A program made the translations under genes and the position numbers. Under the pieces are notes generated by a model that was not told the DNA's origin, ran no database searches, and saw only the letters and a program-made list of their open reading frames with translations. Positions 12,501 through 25,876 of a stretch of DNA of 64,000 nt are shown here, piece by piece. The stretch is from positions 12,052-76,051 of the forward strand of contig QNGE01001318.1 in assembly GCA_008508345.1 (NCBI GenBank). The letters run 5' to 3'. How positions within the stretch are numbered: the stretch's first letter is position 1; each line of letters opens with the position of its first letter. The stretch comes from Paragonimus westermani (lineage: Eukaryota > Platyhelminthes > Trematoda > Plagiorchiida > Troglotrematidae).

Positions 12501-13039
12501 TTTTTATAAAAAATATTTTCTCCTCTAATGAATCGGAACCCATCACTTGCCTCAGAACTGGATACTTGGATCTTGATTTCAGAACGATCCTAAGCAAAGC
12601 AGGTTTGAAAGTATGCTGAATCACTGGTTCCGTAACAGGATCTTGCCAAATTGGACACAATGCTGAACTGGTTAAGTTATCAGCTTTGTATACATCGCCC
12701 AAACGATCACTGAATTTAGTGGACTCACGTCGAGAATATGTCGTTGTCTGAAGTCAGTCACTGCAAAAAATAGTTAAAACTGTTTTTACTGTTATTGATG
12801 GTTACCGTGGTGTTTTTTAGCGCATGTCTTGAGGCGACTACAGTTTGCATGCCCCTAAAGAGAAGTTTCTTTATAATCTAGCCACAGACGCCAACTGTTG
12901 GATTTTTGAAACTGGGACGGTTATTTATTGGTTCACTGACTTTGTAAGTTGCATGACATTCGGTGAACTGAATTATTGGTTGTTTTTTTAACAGTCTGTG
13001 CCTCCTGTTTACACTTTTTCACTATACACTTATATTTAG

Positions 13040-13352
13040 AGTGTAGAGTTGACTGCATCGGGATCCGTGACTGAAAATCCGAGGAACGGGGGACGGTACA
13101 CCATCGCCATTATTCAATCCCCGCTGTTGTTTCGGTACAATGACGCAGTACGTTTGAACTGTGTGGTGTCTCCGGATCCGCCATTTGTGCAGTTCGAGTG
13201 GGTAAAGGATGACCAAATAATTGGACGGCAGAGCGAACTGTTCATCCCAAATTTCACGCCTTATGATGTGGGAAGATATGTATGCAAAGCGCGCATTGAA
13301 GGTGTCACAGATGTCAGCTCGAACGTTACCGTTTCGCCAAGGCCTATTATTC
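13040..13352 (+). CDS. Exon 6: Ig-like domain
   Basis: About 104 residues in phase 0 to phase 1. The first residues (SVELTASG) finish the G strand of the preceding Ig domain. A complete second Ig domain follows: VRLNCVV carries the first cysteine, FEWVKDD the tryptophan, and DVGRYVCKA the F-strand tyrosine and second cysteine. The end carries an NVTV sequon and a proline-containing linker (SPRPII). The acceptor is TATTTAG at 13039 and the donor GTGAGT at 13353. This is the most typical Ig domain in the window. Its last base C pairs with CC of the next exon to give proline, so the frame continues across an 11.8-kb intron. Confidence 0.88.
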
Positions 13353-16300
13353 GTGAGTACTTTTATGATGGCAAACTGAATTTTCACATTGTAATCAAAA
13401 CAAAAACTTCAATTTACTTAAGAATAATGACCTCTCGCTTCGTTGGTCGTCTGCTGTCAATGGATTATCTTTATATGGGCAAGAACAAATGCTTGACCGT
13501 AAAGTTCGAGTCACGACCTGACAACTACACACTTTTTCTTGGGTGGGTGGAATTTAGTAGCGTGAATCACTGATTTCGCCCCGTCAGAATCGGATAATCT
13601 GACAGTATTTGGAATGTCTTCAAGTGCTTGTCGTGATCACCCATATAGGCCGAGAATGCGGTCGTGCATTACTTTGTGAACTTTGATCCATATGCTAATA
13701 TACCTGGCTGACAAAACTAATCGTGAGATTCCCATGTATTTCGAGTTTGGATTTACTACTAGCAGAGCACTCTATTAAAACCTGCGCTGTCATATATTTC
13801 TTGTAGCCATGCCGTAAGTACATAGGCGAAGAATCCGTAATTTCATCTACGTGGAAACAGCCAATCAGCTTGGTGCTCCAATCTTTGCAACGTTTTGCTA
13901 GGACCCCAAGGCGCTCCGTGCTCTGTGCTGTTTCACTTGAACGAAAAACAGAGCCAACAGTTAGGTGTAAGCAAACTATCAGAACAAGGTGGTCAGGATA
14001 CAAAAACTGGTAGGTTTATTGATTTCCTTCTTCCCAAAGCTACAACTGCGTACGCCGTCTTTAATAGGTCAACCGTTTGAGGGACAAGATACTCAGACAG
14101 CAGTTGAGGAGAAGCCACTAGGTTGGGGACAACTTCAGGCACAAATATTTGTTTCCCAACGCGCATAGCCAGCTTGGATCGGTTGATTGTGGTTGCTTAG
14201 ACAGCCTATAAGTATCCTGGATCTGAAAGTGGACCTTGGATTCTGAGTCATCAGCTGGATCAATAACGTGACCATTGATCAAAACTTGTTTCTTGGCTGA
14301 AGAATCCAGTATTTTATGTTTCACTGACGTTACTGCGCTATAGTAAGACCGCCTTCTGCACCCTTTTAGACAAGTTTTCCTTCACTCTGGAGATCAAACG
14401 TCTCTCGATCATGATGATACAACTTTTTCCTGGTTGAGCACAAATCAATAAACACAGTATGGGGTGGTGACAACAGGTGGAACATGTTTGATCGAGTGCA
14501 TCAGCAGCCTCACTGTCTGGGCGCGAACGCGGATTTCACTTGGACTTTACGGTTTTGTAATAGTGTTCTTTTCCACCTGCCATCTGATCCCTGATGTGGT
14601 CTTCTTTAAACGATAGTTCTGTGTAGACAGATTTCGCAATCATTACTTCTTCAGATGGCCGTTTTGGTCCTTAAACCTTATTTCTGAACCTTCTAAGGTA
14701 ATCATTAGATTGTAGAATGGAGTTGAATAAGTTTAGTTTCCATTCAGGGCTGTTTAGTTTGCAGACACGTTCTGCTCGCATGAACGGTGCACTCTCCACT
14801 AAAGAATTTTGGTTGTACAGTGTGAAGCTGCCGAATGTCAAGTACTGACAGAAATACATCAAGTTCCTATATTACATTTGTCTATGTTTTGAATTTGAAC
14901 ACAGTAACTCCAACCACGTCTTTCACTGATTCAATCGCAGCAAACGTTTGTAGTTCAACCACACACCTGAGCAGTACTTATACACTTACAGTTCCTAATT
15001 GGACGTGCATTATCCTCGGTCAAAGTGGTGTGTAACATCTGCTATTCTAAGTCTCAAGGAAGTCCTTTCATTATTGCAAAATGTGAGACGGTTGCCTTTG
15101 GGTTTAATTCCGACAGTCCCTTATTTTGGCAATCGTCGCACATGCAATCACTTTGACAAGGACAACCCAGTCTCAGAAAAGCACTGTTACCAGCTCCCTG
15201 TGACACATTCATTTGAACTCTCACATAACCGATAAGTTTGTCTGCACTTACAAGTAGACCGGCTGACTGAGGAAACAGTGGTAAGTGAACTGTTACATGT
15301 TATAACTACCAAGTTCTATCGCAAGCCCGAGAATGAAATGACCAGACTTTCTTTGTTAACATATTGATACTGGTCGTTTAATACAACGAACAGTGTGGTT
15401 AAAGTATAGAAGGCGACTCAGGTTGAGTATTCATAGTTAGAGAGGGATAATTCCAGTATGTGATTTGTAAAACAACCCAACTACTGGCTAGATATAAACA
15501 GTTTGTAAGAGAGCGATACATTCTCTGCTCTGTTCAGCTGTCAGTGTCCAGAATCCAGACTGTCTAACAATTAAGTGCCAGAATGTGTTAGTCACACATG
15601 TGTTAGCCTAAATGCTTGCGGAAGACTCGAGCCCAGGAAGTACTTCACAAGATTCACATATTTCATGGGATAAATAAGTGGTTGATCCAAGCCTTATGTG
15701 TTTGTAGTTTATGAAAGAGAACCAGTTGTGAAGGCTGATACGCGAGTCATGCCACGTAGCAGCATAATTTGCAAGTTCTGTAGAGTTGATTCGGATGGAA
15801 AATGTATGCGAAAACACTTGAGCAATCGCGTTGGTGAGCACCGTGCTATACATGTTGTTGAAGCGCCTAACAACTAATTCCTGTCTCTTGTACACACCGT
15901 ATTAATTCAATGAACACCACCCATTTCGGCATCAGGCTACATTAATATCAACAAAAAATAATCGGAATTTCGGTTTATCTAACCGTTCTTCCATGACTGG
16001 ACAAGCAGCATTTTGATCGACACATTCAAACGTTAATTCCAGTTCATCCACACCTGTAATACACGTGGACGCTAAGAATGACAGGGATCTACCCAACGCC
16101 TATGTTGGTAGATGTAAGTTGTTGTGGAGAGCAATCGTTGAAAAGTCAGTAGCAATCACAGAGAACAAGTTCGAACTGAACTTACAAGATTAATATTGCA
16201 TTCTGGTTATCGTAAGCAGTATAATTTACAGCAGCACAACAGATTCCAGAGTGCATAATATGAAGAATGAGTATCAGGCCTTGCAATTCCACTATCACAT

Positions 16301-18939
16301 TTGCGCCCCGGTTTCGTAACATCTCTTATCTTGGAATCATCAACGTCGTGCACATTGTCATGGAACATATAAGGACGTTACTGGAGAAGTATTACGAGAT
16401 CTGCTCAGTCAAATGGAACAAGAGATTACAATTGCCTTTACTACGCACGCGGAGCTCAAACGTCCACACCATGACAGTACGATCGAGCATATTATTCAGC
16501 AACATCTTCGTTTTTTCAATCTAGATGTGTTTGTGGAAACGTAGCAAGGGCGAAGTACATCAGACCCGATAAATACCGTACGTAAATGGATGTGGATACT
16601 TGTTAGATTGATTCCCAGGATTCACAAACGGCCGATTACTTCCAATGCATCCGCCTGCCCCACACGATTTCAATTGTATGTTTACTCATCCACATTTGAC
16701 TAAGTGCATAACACGATGGTGGATGTGCTTGTAGAAGATGATTAGGTCTCGGGGCAGCGTAATTCGTATAACAAAATACCTTTATTCACCGGTTCCTCCA
16801 ACTCACTACAAAATTTCCACCAAGCCCAATACCGATAAATCTGTTGTGTTCCTCATTCTTTTATCCATCTTTTATCATTTTCTCAGACTCTCGATATTCA
16901 GTAGTTCATCTGCTCATCGTGTACACGAAAACGATAAACGTGGTTTCCTAAATCCTACCCTCTCTCTCTAGGGTTTCTTCACTTATTCCAATGTCTTCTA
17001 CAATGACTACTCAGTTTTTGCAAAAACTGTGCATATGTATTCAAACCAGTACTCACTGTCTTCACTCTTGTTAACTACTGTTCATCTATTCAGGAAATAG
17101 ATTTAGAATCGCTTTGAAACCGATACTGATCGATGAACTTCCAGCCTGTTAAGACTCAACGTAGAATGTCAACAATAACGACAGGCTAGTCGATAACTAT
17201 AAAGTTACGCAATAGACCCCGTTCAACTTAACGACTGGTAACATCTAAAACTCACGTAAATGTTTAATTAGATAGTTCAACACTTGTTAACTTTCATAAG
17301 TTATTGACGTGCCAGCTGTAACTGATGAAGCCAAGTTGGTATGGGACCAGTCCTGAAGTATACATTTGGAAGTGTGACGGACATGTACAGGTTTGCCAAA
17401 AGGTTACGTGAAATGTGTTGTCACCGGATGGAATGAAGCGACTCCTATTGCAATATAAGTGACAATTTAGAGGTAATCGTTAGATTTTGTAGTACGGAGA
17501 TGTTTTGAGTTGATCCTTTCAAGATAACATGCTTTTGCACATATAGAATTAGACTTCTTAACTTGAGCATCAATCACACTCAATCACAACTGTTACACAC
17601 AGAACGATATTTTAGCAGGCTATTTTCGAAACGAAGCACCATTAAATTCGAGTGTCGATCCGGTTATGGCTTGTCCTAGCCCGTTCGAGACTTAAACCGC
17701 GGTACAAGAGGATTGTAGTTATCACCGCCCCATTGGACTCACATGAGACAAAACTGAACTAACACATTTATTCGCTTTCAGCCAAAGATGGTGCTGACTA
17801 AAGAGAACTGCGTAATTTACATTGAAAGAGAACTGGTCGTCTATGGAAAGATCGAGATTTAGTTGTCACCAGTCGTAGGATTCACTCTATTCTTTGGGAC
17901 AGTCCACGGCATTACTTGAACCTGGGTTTATCCCAAAGTAGTTAACAATATATTCCCATACATACTCTACGAAGGTGAAGAACATTCGACACAGGAAAAC
18001 CGCATATTGTGCGCTCCAGCTGTGTCTTCCAACTACACACAGTTTATACTCCTCCGGCTGAGACGCTCTTGTCGCAATAGCCGGTTCTGTCCTCCGGTGT
18101 GATAACGTCGAACTGTGTTCATAAACATCTAGTCACCACAGAATAGCATTAAATCAGTACTTTTGAAAATATCGACTAACCAAGTATGGAAGTTCGCGGT
18201 GTTCACTTCACTTGTTGAGAAATAACAAAAAATTGGTTTTTACTTAACCAACCCAGTGTGTCGTACACTGTTTTCACTTCCTTCTACAGCTGACAAAACA
18301 TCGGACTCTGCGTCCAGCGATCGTACTTTTTTCTCCATGGTTAAACTTAGGCAACGCACGACGTCTGTCACAGTACATAGTGTTAAGAACACCCATACAA
18401 ACTAACGTAATATGTGTTAGTCTACGCCACGGGAGTTACTTCTGTGTGACAGCTTCTGTTTTATACAGGAAGACATCACATAGAACAGGTTTTTGTGCTG
18501 GTTACTTTTACAGGTCTACTACACGGTTACTATACCGTCAACTGAAAAAAAGTAAGGTCCGTTTCCATGGTCCTACTGCCAAGGGTTTGAATTTCAAAAA
18601 CTTATTGTGTGGACATCTATTTTTTTAAGCCGCCGAACCAAAAATAACAGATCGACAAAAGTGCTAGTCACCAAGCCAACTTAAACAGCTGGGTACCGGT
18701 TTTTAATTTAGTTCACAACGTGGACTGCCTGCCTCGGTCTGTTCGGTAACTTTAGTAACACAGTGACCAAATGTTTTTCATAGACAGAAGTGCGGGCATT
18801 ATCATAGCGAAGATTGATGTGTTCAAAGAAATGATTGTAGACAAAACAGACACGACAAAAAGCCCTACGAAAACAAGCAGTGATGTGTCAGGGTAGCAAT
18901 ATTTGTCAAAACTGAACTGACTTTATGTTGGAATGTTCT

Positions 18940-19080
18940 GAAAAACTGCTGACTTTCAAGTTGGACACCAGTCATGCTTAATCGCGGTCTTCGCATTCAT
19001 ATAGACTTTCCGGCCGGTCTCTTTGAAAAAGCAGTAATCGCTGGGTTATCGACTGGAGTTAACGGGACTGCAACTGCATC
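18940..19080 (-). mobile_element. Degraded SINE body, minus orientation
   Basis: On the minus strand this matches the body of the SINE best preserved at 54526-54696. Shared blocks include TTCGCATTCA followed by TAGACTTTCC, and the GGTCTCTTT block that corresponds to the CTTTTCGAAAGAGGCTGG core. The part corresponding to the hammerhead is strongly decayed. No target duplication is clear. The extent is approximate. Confidence 0.6.
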
Positions 19081-19139
19081 TCTAATCGACATGACTTGGT
19101 AGTCACAGCATTATTCACAAGCGAATGTGAATGAGCGTC

Positions 19140-19334
19140 GTGCCTTACATGAGGTCAATGTCTCAGTGGTCAGCACAGTTACCTCGTAAAAGTGTGGCCG
19201 GAGTTCCAGTTCCGGTTATGGGAAAGGTATGCATTAATGATGGGTTCTAACAGGAACGAATCTCCAGTCTTTTGGTTCTTTTCGAAAGAGACTGGCTGCG
19301 ACCAAATGTGATTAGTTCTAGTCATCAGTAAAAC
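19140..19334 (+). mobile_element. SINE with tRNA-like head (Sm-alpha-like), decayed ribozyme
   Basis: The left part resembles a tRNA-derived Pol III promoter: an A-box-like TGTCTCAGTGG near 19159-19169 and a B-box-like GTTCCAGTTCC at 19203-19213. A decayed hammerhead region (from TGCATTAATGATGG) follows, then the family core TTCTTTTCGAAAGAG and the 3' end CATCAGTAAAAC. The body carries an internal deletion compared with the copy at 54.5 kb. The order tRNA-like head, hammerhead, short body is that of the schistosome Sm-alpha SINE. The ribozyme core here is mutated and should be inactive. Family assignment by layout is inference. Confidence 0.7.
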
Positions 19335-20410
19335 CATCGGTCGTTAGGAGCAGGCTTAGAGTGGATGTCATTCGCTGTCTGGGTTACTGTAGTCAATCAC
19401 TTGTAATGGTGAATGATGTGTTGGTTGGCGTAGCGATTCACTGACCATCGATGTAAAACCACAATCACTTAGGTGAGTTAAAAACCATACACACGTTGGC
19501 TGAATGAAACCATCTGTCACTACGCTTGACTGGCTAGTGCAAACTAAGTCGCTGCTATCATCCTGTCTATCTTTGTGGGCTCTCTTATCCGCTGAACGAG
19601 AAATCAGAAGCAAGGCATATCTTGTTCTTAAGGGTGGGGCATTCATACAAATCTTAAACGAAGGACAGCCGGTTCGGTCGACTCATTTAGCAAAAGAAAA
19701 GTGGGGCGCGAAATTGTTGGCAAAGCACGCACACACTTTATCGATGCCCCCACTAAATCATTACACTCCTTTAAGGCCTCTTTTAGATGTGGTGAATACA
19801 GTAATTTCCAACACCGGACAGACAGACAAAATTCTGGTTTCATGCTCTTTAAACTAGCCATCCACTACTCAACTGGCGTCATGGTGAACATGTCTTGTCT
19901 TCATTTGGTAAGTTTAACAAACCCGATCGCCACTCAGGCAATTTTAAGTGCAACCTATGACTTGATGATTCGGTCATGCGTAACACACGTGTTTTTGTAG
20001 TGGTCAACAAACCAGAATGCGTACCATCTATCGGACATCAAGCTAAGCATACATTTTGAATCAGATGGAATTCGTTCAAAACAGGTAAAACTGGATGTTG
20101 TTATAACAGCATGAATTCTGGTCAAGTCGTTTACAGCGATTGTGTGTCCACAAAACATAGTTCGATTTCTGGCGATGGATCAGTTGCTCAGTAAACTTCT
20201 GTATTAACCTGTTGTGAACGCACGTGTGCGTGTGATAAATAAATGCTCTGTAATGAGGGAATCCACCGGTCTTATCCAAATGTACCCCCAATTTAATCAC
20301 CAGTCAGCGAGAGACTTTGTATTCTATAAATAAAACAACTATTTTTCTACACTTTTGCGGGTAAACTCCTGTTTAAAGTTGTTCCTCGTGGAAATTTTTC
20401 AAGCCATTAG

Positions 20411-20457
20411 AGATATACATGTAGTTGTGTGTTTACAAACACGCAACTATTTATATC
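20411..20457. repeat. Imperfect short-loop inverted repeat
   Basis: AGATATA followed by GTAGTTGTGTG on the left folds back onto CACGCAACTA and TATATCT on the right, with only a few loop bases. Pairing is imperfect, including one U-G type mismatch and a small bulge. It could be a decayed palindrome; no function is evident. Confidence 0.45.
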
Positions 20458-20772
20458 TGTCATCTGTGCCATTTTTTGAATCAACTAACCGTCCATACTA
20501 CTACTATGTCTAACACAGTTAAACCGAATTTAGTTTTGCAAACTTCCTCTTTTGTGACAGTTCACATTACATCAGCAAACGAAAGTAATACGGTATTAGT
20601 AGCTGGTGTTGTAGGTACGTGTTATTTTTACAGTTAACCCCAATCAAACCGCGGATAAGTCCTGGGGGTATTCCCGAATCATTACTGAAGAATTTGGCTT
20701 TCTTTCATAATATTGGCGTCAACAGCCACACGGCCCATTGATGATTCTCAAACAGCAGAGATACAGCTGAAT

Positions 20773-20781
20773 ACTACAGGG
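20773..20781 (+). repeat. Target-site duplication, left copy
   Basis: ACTACAGGG is found here and at 20983-20991, exactly flanking the palindromic SINE insertion. Confidence 0.65.
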
Positions 20782-20982
20782 TTTTTTCATGTTGGATATC
20801 ACTCACATTTGATCGCAGCGTTCGCATTCAGATAGACTTNCTCTAGTGAGAGTGAAACTCGAGTCTAGTGTTTGTTTTCGAAAGAGGCTGGCTGGAAAGT
20901 CTATTTGAATGCGAAGGCTGCGATCAAATGTGAGTGATGGTCAACTTGAAAATAAACCAAACCCCCGACTACTCATCAGTAA
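20782..20982. mobile_element. Head-to-head palindromic SINE insertion with one N
   Basis: The right part (20841-20982, + strand) is a SINE copy with half of the hammerhead: stem II CTCTAGTGAGAG, then TGAAACTCGAGTC, then the family body ending ACTCATCAGTAA. The left part (20782-20839) is a second partial body copy in reverse. The 40-base segment 20800-20839 is a near-perfect inverted match of 20897-20936. A single ambiguous base N at 20840 sits exactly at the junction, where the ribozyme's CTGATGA should be. A 9-base duplication ACTACAGGG flanks the whole unit. Twin-primed integration is one explanation; a foldback artefact in sequencing or assembly is the other. Confidence 0.7.
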
Positions 20983-20991
20983 ACTACAGGG
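20983..20991 (+). repeat. Target-site duplication, right copy
   Basis: Second copy of ACTACAGGG, directly after the SINE end CATCAGTAA. Confidence 0.65.
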
Positions 20992-23900
20992 TGTATTAAA
21001 AGGACAGAACGTTGTGAGGCCAGTTTTACTCACTCGTACGAACGGTGTTATGGTGTTCAAACGATTTCTGCTCTTGCGTGTGCGTGCGTCTGTGAACCAC
21101 ACAGTGGATTTACTGGTCGCCCCTAGATCGACGAGTTGTTAGATTAATCGTTGTCATTTTGGTACATGTGCGAAATTCAAACTTGGTATTTGTGTTTGTT
21201 TATACAGATCGCTTAGACAACTTGAGTAGATATGAGTGCAATGTGTACCTGTGCGGTTCTTATATAGGCCGTAAGTTCATTTTGGTAGTCGCCATGTTCT
21301 CATCTGCCCGTCTGAATACAAAAATGTCCGGTGTTATTTGCCCACACGGCACGCCATCCCACGCGCACAAAATCACGCACAATGTTCCAGTTTCCGTATT
21401 CAGTGGGAAATGGGAATAGGTTTGATAATGACTGCCAATCCAATGAATAACTGACAAGTGTGCTTGTAGTGGGGGTGGTTAACCAGTCAGTTTTTAGAGC
21501 TCCGAGTGGACCGGGTAAACATGACTGGGGTACTCGGATCTACCTCACGTGGGCAACGTGTGGGCAAATTTGGCACAGAGTGGTTACTAATCGTTTGTGT
21601 GTGTCATTGTGCCAAACCGTGTGCGTAACGTGTAGGCGGTAAAATGTTTCTGATAGTGTTGTTTGGTGAGTGTAGGCTGGTCATATAATCTAATAAAAAC
21701 CGTCCTAATTAGAGTTAAATGGAAATTTCGCACTCCAGGTTGCATTTACACGATGGTTAATGTCGGTGGATATGATATAGTCGTGCCCATGATTAACCTC
21801 CGGTATTCCACTTACTGACTTAGTCTGCCGGACACCAGCAGTGATCGATTGCGAGTCAGTCATATTTTTCTCTTAGGCTGAACATCCACAATAACGCTGT
21901 ACTGTACAAAGTTTGCAGCAGTGTGGTATAAGAATATGCGCAAAAATTAAAGAGTTGATAATTAAATAGCTCCGCCTCAATACTTAATAAAGTGGAGAAC
22001 CGTGTTTTGATAAACATGTTTGCAGTGACAAGGCGCTTCAAAATTCTATTTACCTGTGGTAAACAGTTTGGCAGCTTATAGTCAACTTTATACTGCCTCG
22101 CCTAAGCAGTTTACACTCGGTCCGGCTCATAGACGTTGCATCAGAAAGTATTTATCCTTAAAAATTTCAAAACCGTTGAATTTGACTTATTAACATACCC
22201 GTGTTGATTTATGATAGGCCGGCCTTCCCTGTGAACTGTAGTGGATTCAGATTAATTGTAAAACTATTTCCCGCCTCTGAAGTAGAAACGTATGACACAA
22301 ATTTCAGAACACCTGACCGAAATCCCTGCCAACTTGACCTCTCAGCCAAACCCTCCAGCTATAGACGACTATAGGCTGATGTCGGAAATGTAGGTCCACC
22401 AGTAAGTCGTAAGTCCCACTGCTACCGTTTCAAAACGTGAATCTATCTCGTCTCAGAATAAAAAGAAGTCATCGGGAAAGAGTTTACTTAGCTGACCTTG
22501 AAGGAAGGCTATCTTAATGTTAAGACTAGTCACTTAAGCACTAAAGTCACATCGAGCCGGTATACGTATTACCGTCAAATGAAGCCCTCACAAATATTAA
22601 CAATATTCTAGGTTGCGACTAAACTTCTGCACCGCACGGTTTCCACTTTGTTGTCACTACGCGTCTTCTGTGAGAGGAAGGAGCTCGGTACCTAACATTA
22701 ATTAGGAAAGATGCCGTAAGCAACGTTCAAATTTTATGGGTTGACAGTGTTGGGAGAATAACCACTTATCACATGCAAATTAACGACGACTGAGGAAATC
22801 CACATAAGTTTGGAACAACTCTGTTAATTTTTCTGTCCATATCTCGTGCATTTAATTCACATGTGCACAGTTTGTCAAATGTAACTGGAATGTGTGGCTA
22901 GTAGACTTTTCTGTCTGATTCCCTACTTATGTACACACTTGTCGTTCAAATCATTTTTCCTATATATACTTGTATCAGAATAATGAAACGGTTTTGCTAA
23001 TATTTATTTACTTTTCAGACTCAGCGCATCCTTTGTTAGAGTCAAAGTACATTAACTTATCACAAATAGAACAAGGTCGTTTGTACCTCTGAAGAGTTGT
23101 TCAGATAATTCGGAAACATGATGACACAGATATTCTGTTCACCATTGAACTTCCTCAAATGAAACAAGCCGATGTGAAATGTCTGTTCCATCTCCCTTGA
23201 AAACTTTCATACTACATCTCGCAATTTTCGTGAGGAGGCAAGCGAAATAGTTTGGTTTGGGTCTCCCTACTTTGACACAATAACAGCATACCACTAATTC
23301 ACAATGAGACTTACATTAGCCTCTTGGTATATTTTTAGAAAGTATGGTCCTGAAGTTTTAAGTACAAGAACAGAGGCTGACCGGTCTAGGACATGCAACC
23401 AAAAAAAAACAGAAACGACCGTTTACAATCCTCATAATCTTTTGGATATACTGTACTATTGAAAAATGATTCGCATTGATACATATGACACAAATGGTAA
23501 CGCGAACCTCTAAAAATGCGCTGTGAATACACAACAAGCTATAATTGATTGCCTGTTGTTGTGTTTATTACGACTCACTTCACCTCCTGTGTAAGATCAC
23601 ACAGGCCTCACTCCCATATTTTAAGCCCGTTCAGTGTGACTTTCTGCTACTCACTAGATATTATAAGTTTCCCTCGATACATCTACAAAATCAGATACTC
23701 TATCCATGTAAAACTACGTCACACTTGTTCGGGAAGATAGAAAGTTAACTTAATTCTCCATCTGTTATTAAGCCAGGGAAGTTAGTTTATTATTCTTGCA
23801 GTGGTTCTTGCCTGTTTAGTTGCCAAAGAATTTGTTACTCTACAAGATGCCACTCGAGGGACCGTCCACAGGTCTAACTTTCGTGAGGTTGGTGGTTATC

Positions 23901-25197
23901 CGTGATGATGGACCTCTCAGGCAAATAAATTCAGTTTACTGGAAACCAATATCTGATATTCTTCAACTCCATGCACCGTTACTCTTGTCGGAAGCAGGGC
24001 TAACCTTGTTTAACCAACTTGATCCATCTGAAACCAGAGATAAACGTTCGTTCTGGATTTCTTGTTTCCAGTATGGTTTTTTTATCCAACATGACTCACA
24101 CATTACCTGTTATGATTAGCAGTTAACCTGCTTGGGTCATATTGACGGGCTTTCATTTATGTAGGGCCATTTTCCCTCACGTTTTCATTAATCCGAAAAG
24201 AATAAACTTTCTACAATGTACTTACAGAGATACTTACGGAGGACGCAATACGGACACTTAGCTGTTGACAAAATCAGGCACAAAATGACACAATGTACAT
24301 TTTAAAGTATCGTATCTATCTTGTGAGGTGCAGACGTAGATTTCCATACGCATCGTTTACTGCTAATACCTTTCTGTTTGAACCTCGTTGACCATTGAGG
24401 AAGATGTTGCATTGAAAGAGAAACGGCCTGTTTGTGGTTCGACAATTGGTCGTGTAGAATCCTATCCGTTTGAGTGAAACATCCGAAATGTAATCTATCC
24501 AAAAATTCAGTAAAGCGATGGATTTTGGTTTTCTACACGAAACGAAAGTATACGTGCTTGAATGGACTTTTGTTACCACACTGGTTACCTACCAAATCTT
24601 CATCCATGGTGTAGTTAATGTTACCGGGACCAAATACTTCTGTTTATATTTACCACAGACCCGCAATCAGTTACTGTTTGTGGAAGTCATATCGGTTGTG
24701 TAGAATGACTCGGGGGAACATGTTTTTAAGGAGGACTTAATATCCAGACATCCATTTTAGTTCTACATATTGTGTTGAACCTAAAAATGCACATCGTGGC
24801 TAGTCCGTGGGCTTTCCAGCTCGAATGAATCGAGGTTTGTCTTGCCCATTAATGGATTTGTACAAGAGTGTTCAGAATTCACTTGTTAATTATGTCAGTA
24901 TACACATGAGTAATTTGTTCGTTGGAACTCATAACAGTTAACTGTAACAAGTAATGTACTGATCTGCTAGATCAGCTGAACACAATAACGCACTAACGGA
25001 AGATGGCGTGTGTTCGATTTAATCACGAGAACTGATGTAATTCTTATTTTCCAGTACGGGTGTTCACTTTAGAAAGCTGGAAAGTATATCGACACTACAA
25101 CAGTCCTTTCAACTTTATCACACCGGCACAATATTCCTGAGTAATCTACAGTCCGTTGAACACCCAAACCGTTTTTCTTATTCTGCCTTGTTAACAG

Positions 25198-25429
25198 CCG
25201 GTTCTGTTGACTTGGTCATGCGTCCGGATGTCATATACCAACCGGTGTTCTCCCCGTTTCAAATCGAATGCATTTCCGAACGTCCGGGAGTTTCTCCGGG
25301 CGCTGAGCTTTCGAATGGTGCACCAATCGAGACGGACAACCGATTTCAGCTAATTCGCCCTGATCCACAGCGCTTAATAATCAGTGCTCCATTCGGATTG
25401 TCGAACGTCTATAACGGCTATCGTATACG
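25198..25429 (+). CDS. Exon 7: first part of an Ig domain (module 1)
   Basis: About 77 residues in phase 1 to phase 2. FQIECIS holds the first Ig cysteine. RLIISAPFGLS and NGYRIR form the region before the F-strand cysteine, which is supplied by the next exon (CGG/TGT across the junction, giving YRIRC). The usual C-strand tryptophan is missing; AELSNGAPIE occupies that place. The acceptor is TTAACAG ending at 25197 and the donor GTGAGT at 25430. Layout and phase match exon 9 (33388-33616): same phases, nearly equal length (232 versus 229 bases) and shared pattern RF...RP...LII.AP.GLS. The two are diverged duplicates. Confidence 0.82.
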
Positions 25430-25876
25430 GTGAGTGAACAACAATAAAGAATTATTCGTATACTGTGTTTGTGTCCGTGAGGACAAGACTAGCATGGGTA
25501 CTATTTGTTGTTTGCTAAGTGAAGGACTTTAGAGATCACCTGGTTTCAGAGAAAGCTTATGAATTCAATCTGGTTTTTCGAACGAATCACTTTAAAAACG
25601 CGTTGGGTGCAACTTTTTCTCCTGTTAAGTCACTTCACTCCTGCACGTTCGTTTAGAGGATGTAGGTTTGGCCACAGTCTTCGTTTTTTTTCAAGTCATG
25701 TATATTGTGCGCAACCGGTGAAAACACTTGCCGAAAAGTGCGGTCACCTGTGAGCAATGTTCAGTTCATTTCGGAAAAATCACTGGCCACACACAAGCAA
25801 CAAATATGTATGTATTTTGTTTTAGTTTGATCGAACAGTCAAGGGTGTGATAACAAAAACATAACTTGCCGCAAAT

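Larger units (their letters stand above)
5441..13039 (+). other. Intron 5, about 7.6 kb
   Basis: No confident gene lies inside. A perfect 27-bp inverted repeat at 9443-9509 is listed separately. A candidate exon at 5841-5927 was considered and rejected on phase. Open frames at 7927-8169, 7108-7501 and 9028-9528 on the minus strand have no recognised domains. The acceptor at the right end is TATTTAG ending at 13039. Confidence 0.55.
13353..25197 (+). other. Intron 6, about 11.8 kb, with SINE copies
   Basis: Contains SINE copies at 18940-19080, 19140-19334 and 20782-20982 and a small hairpin near 20411-20457, all listed separately. Stretches 13.6-16.5 kb and 22-25 kb contain many unassigned short open frames on both strands. 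None shows a domain I recognise. The sequence KFYRKPE near 15310 recalls a PLE motif but is too short to call. Confidence 0.5.

Noticed and set aside
13695..14324. Cluster of overlapping frames on the minus strand, possibly an old retroelement
   Set aside because: No reverse transcriptase, protease or integrase motif could be identified.
14835..15035. Ser/Thr-rich + strand frame resembling a linker exon
   Set aside because: No Ig or other domain, no matching splice pair in phase, and exon 6 already joins exon 7 in phase.
24302..24579. Minus-strand frame with CRKPKSIALLNF, reminiscent of the YRKPT motif of PLE reverse transcriptases
   Set aside because: Only a few residues agree and no neighbouring RT or GIY-YIG motif is present.
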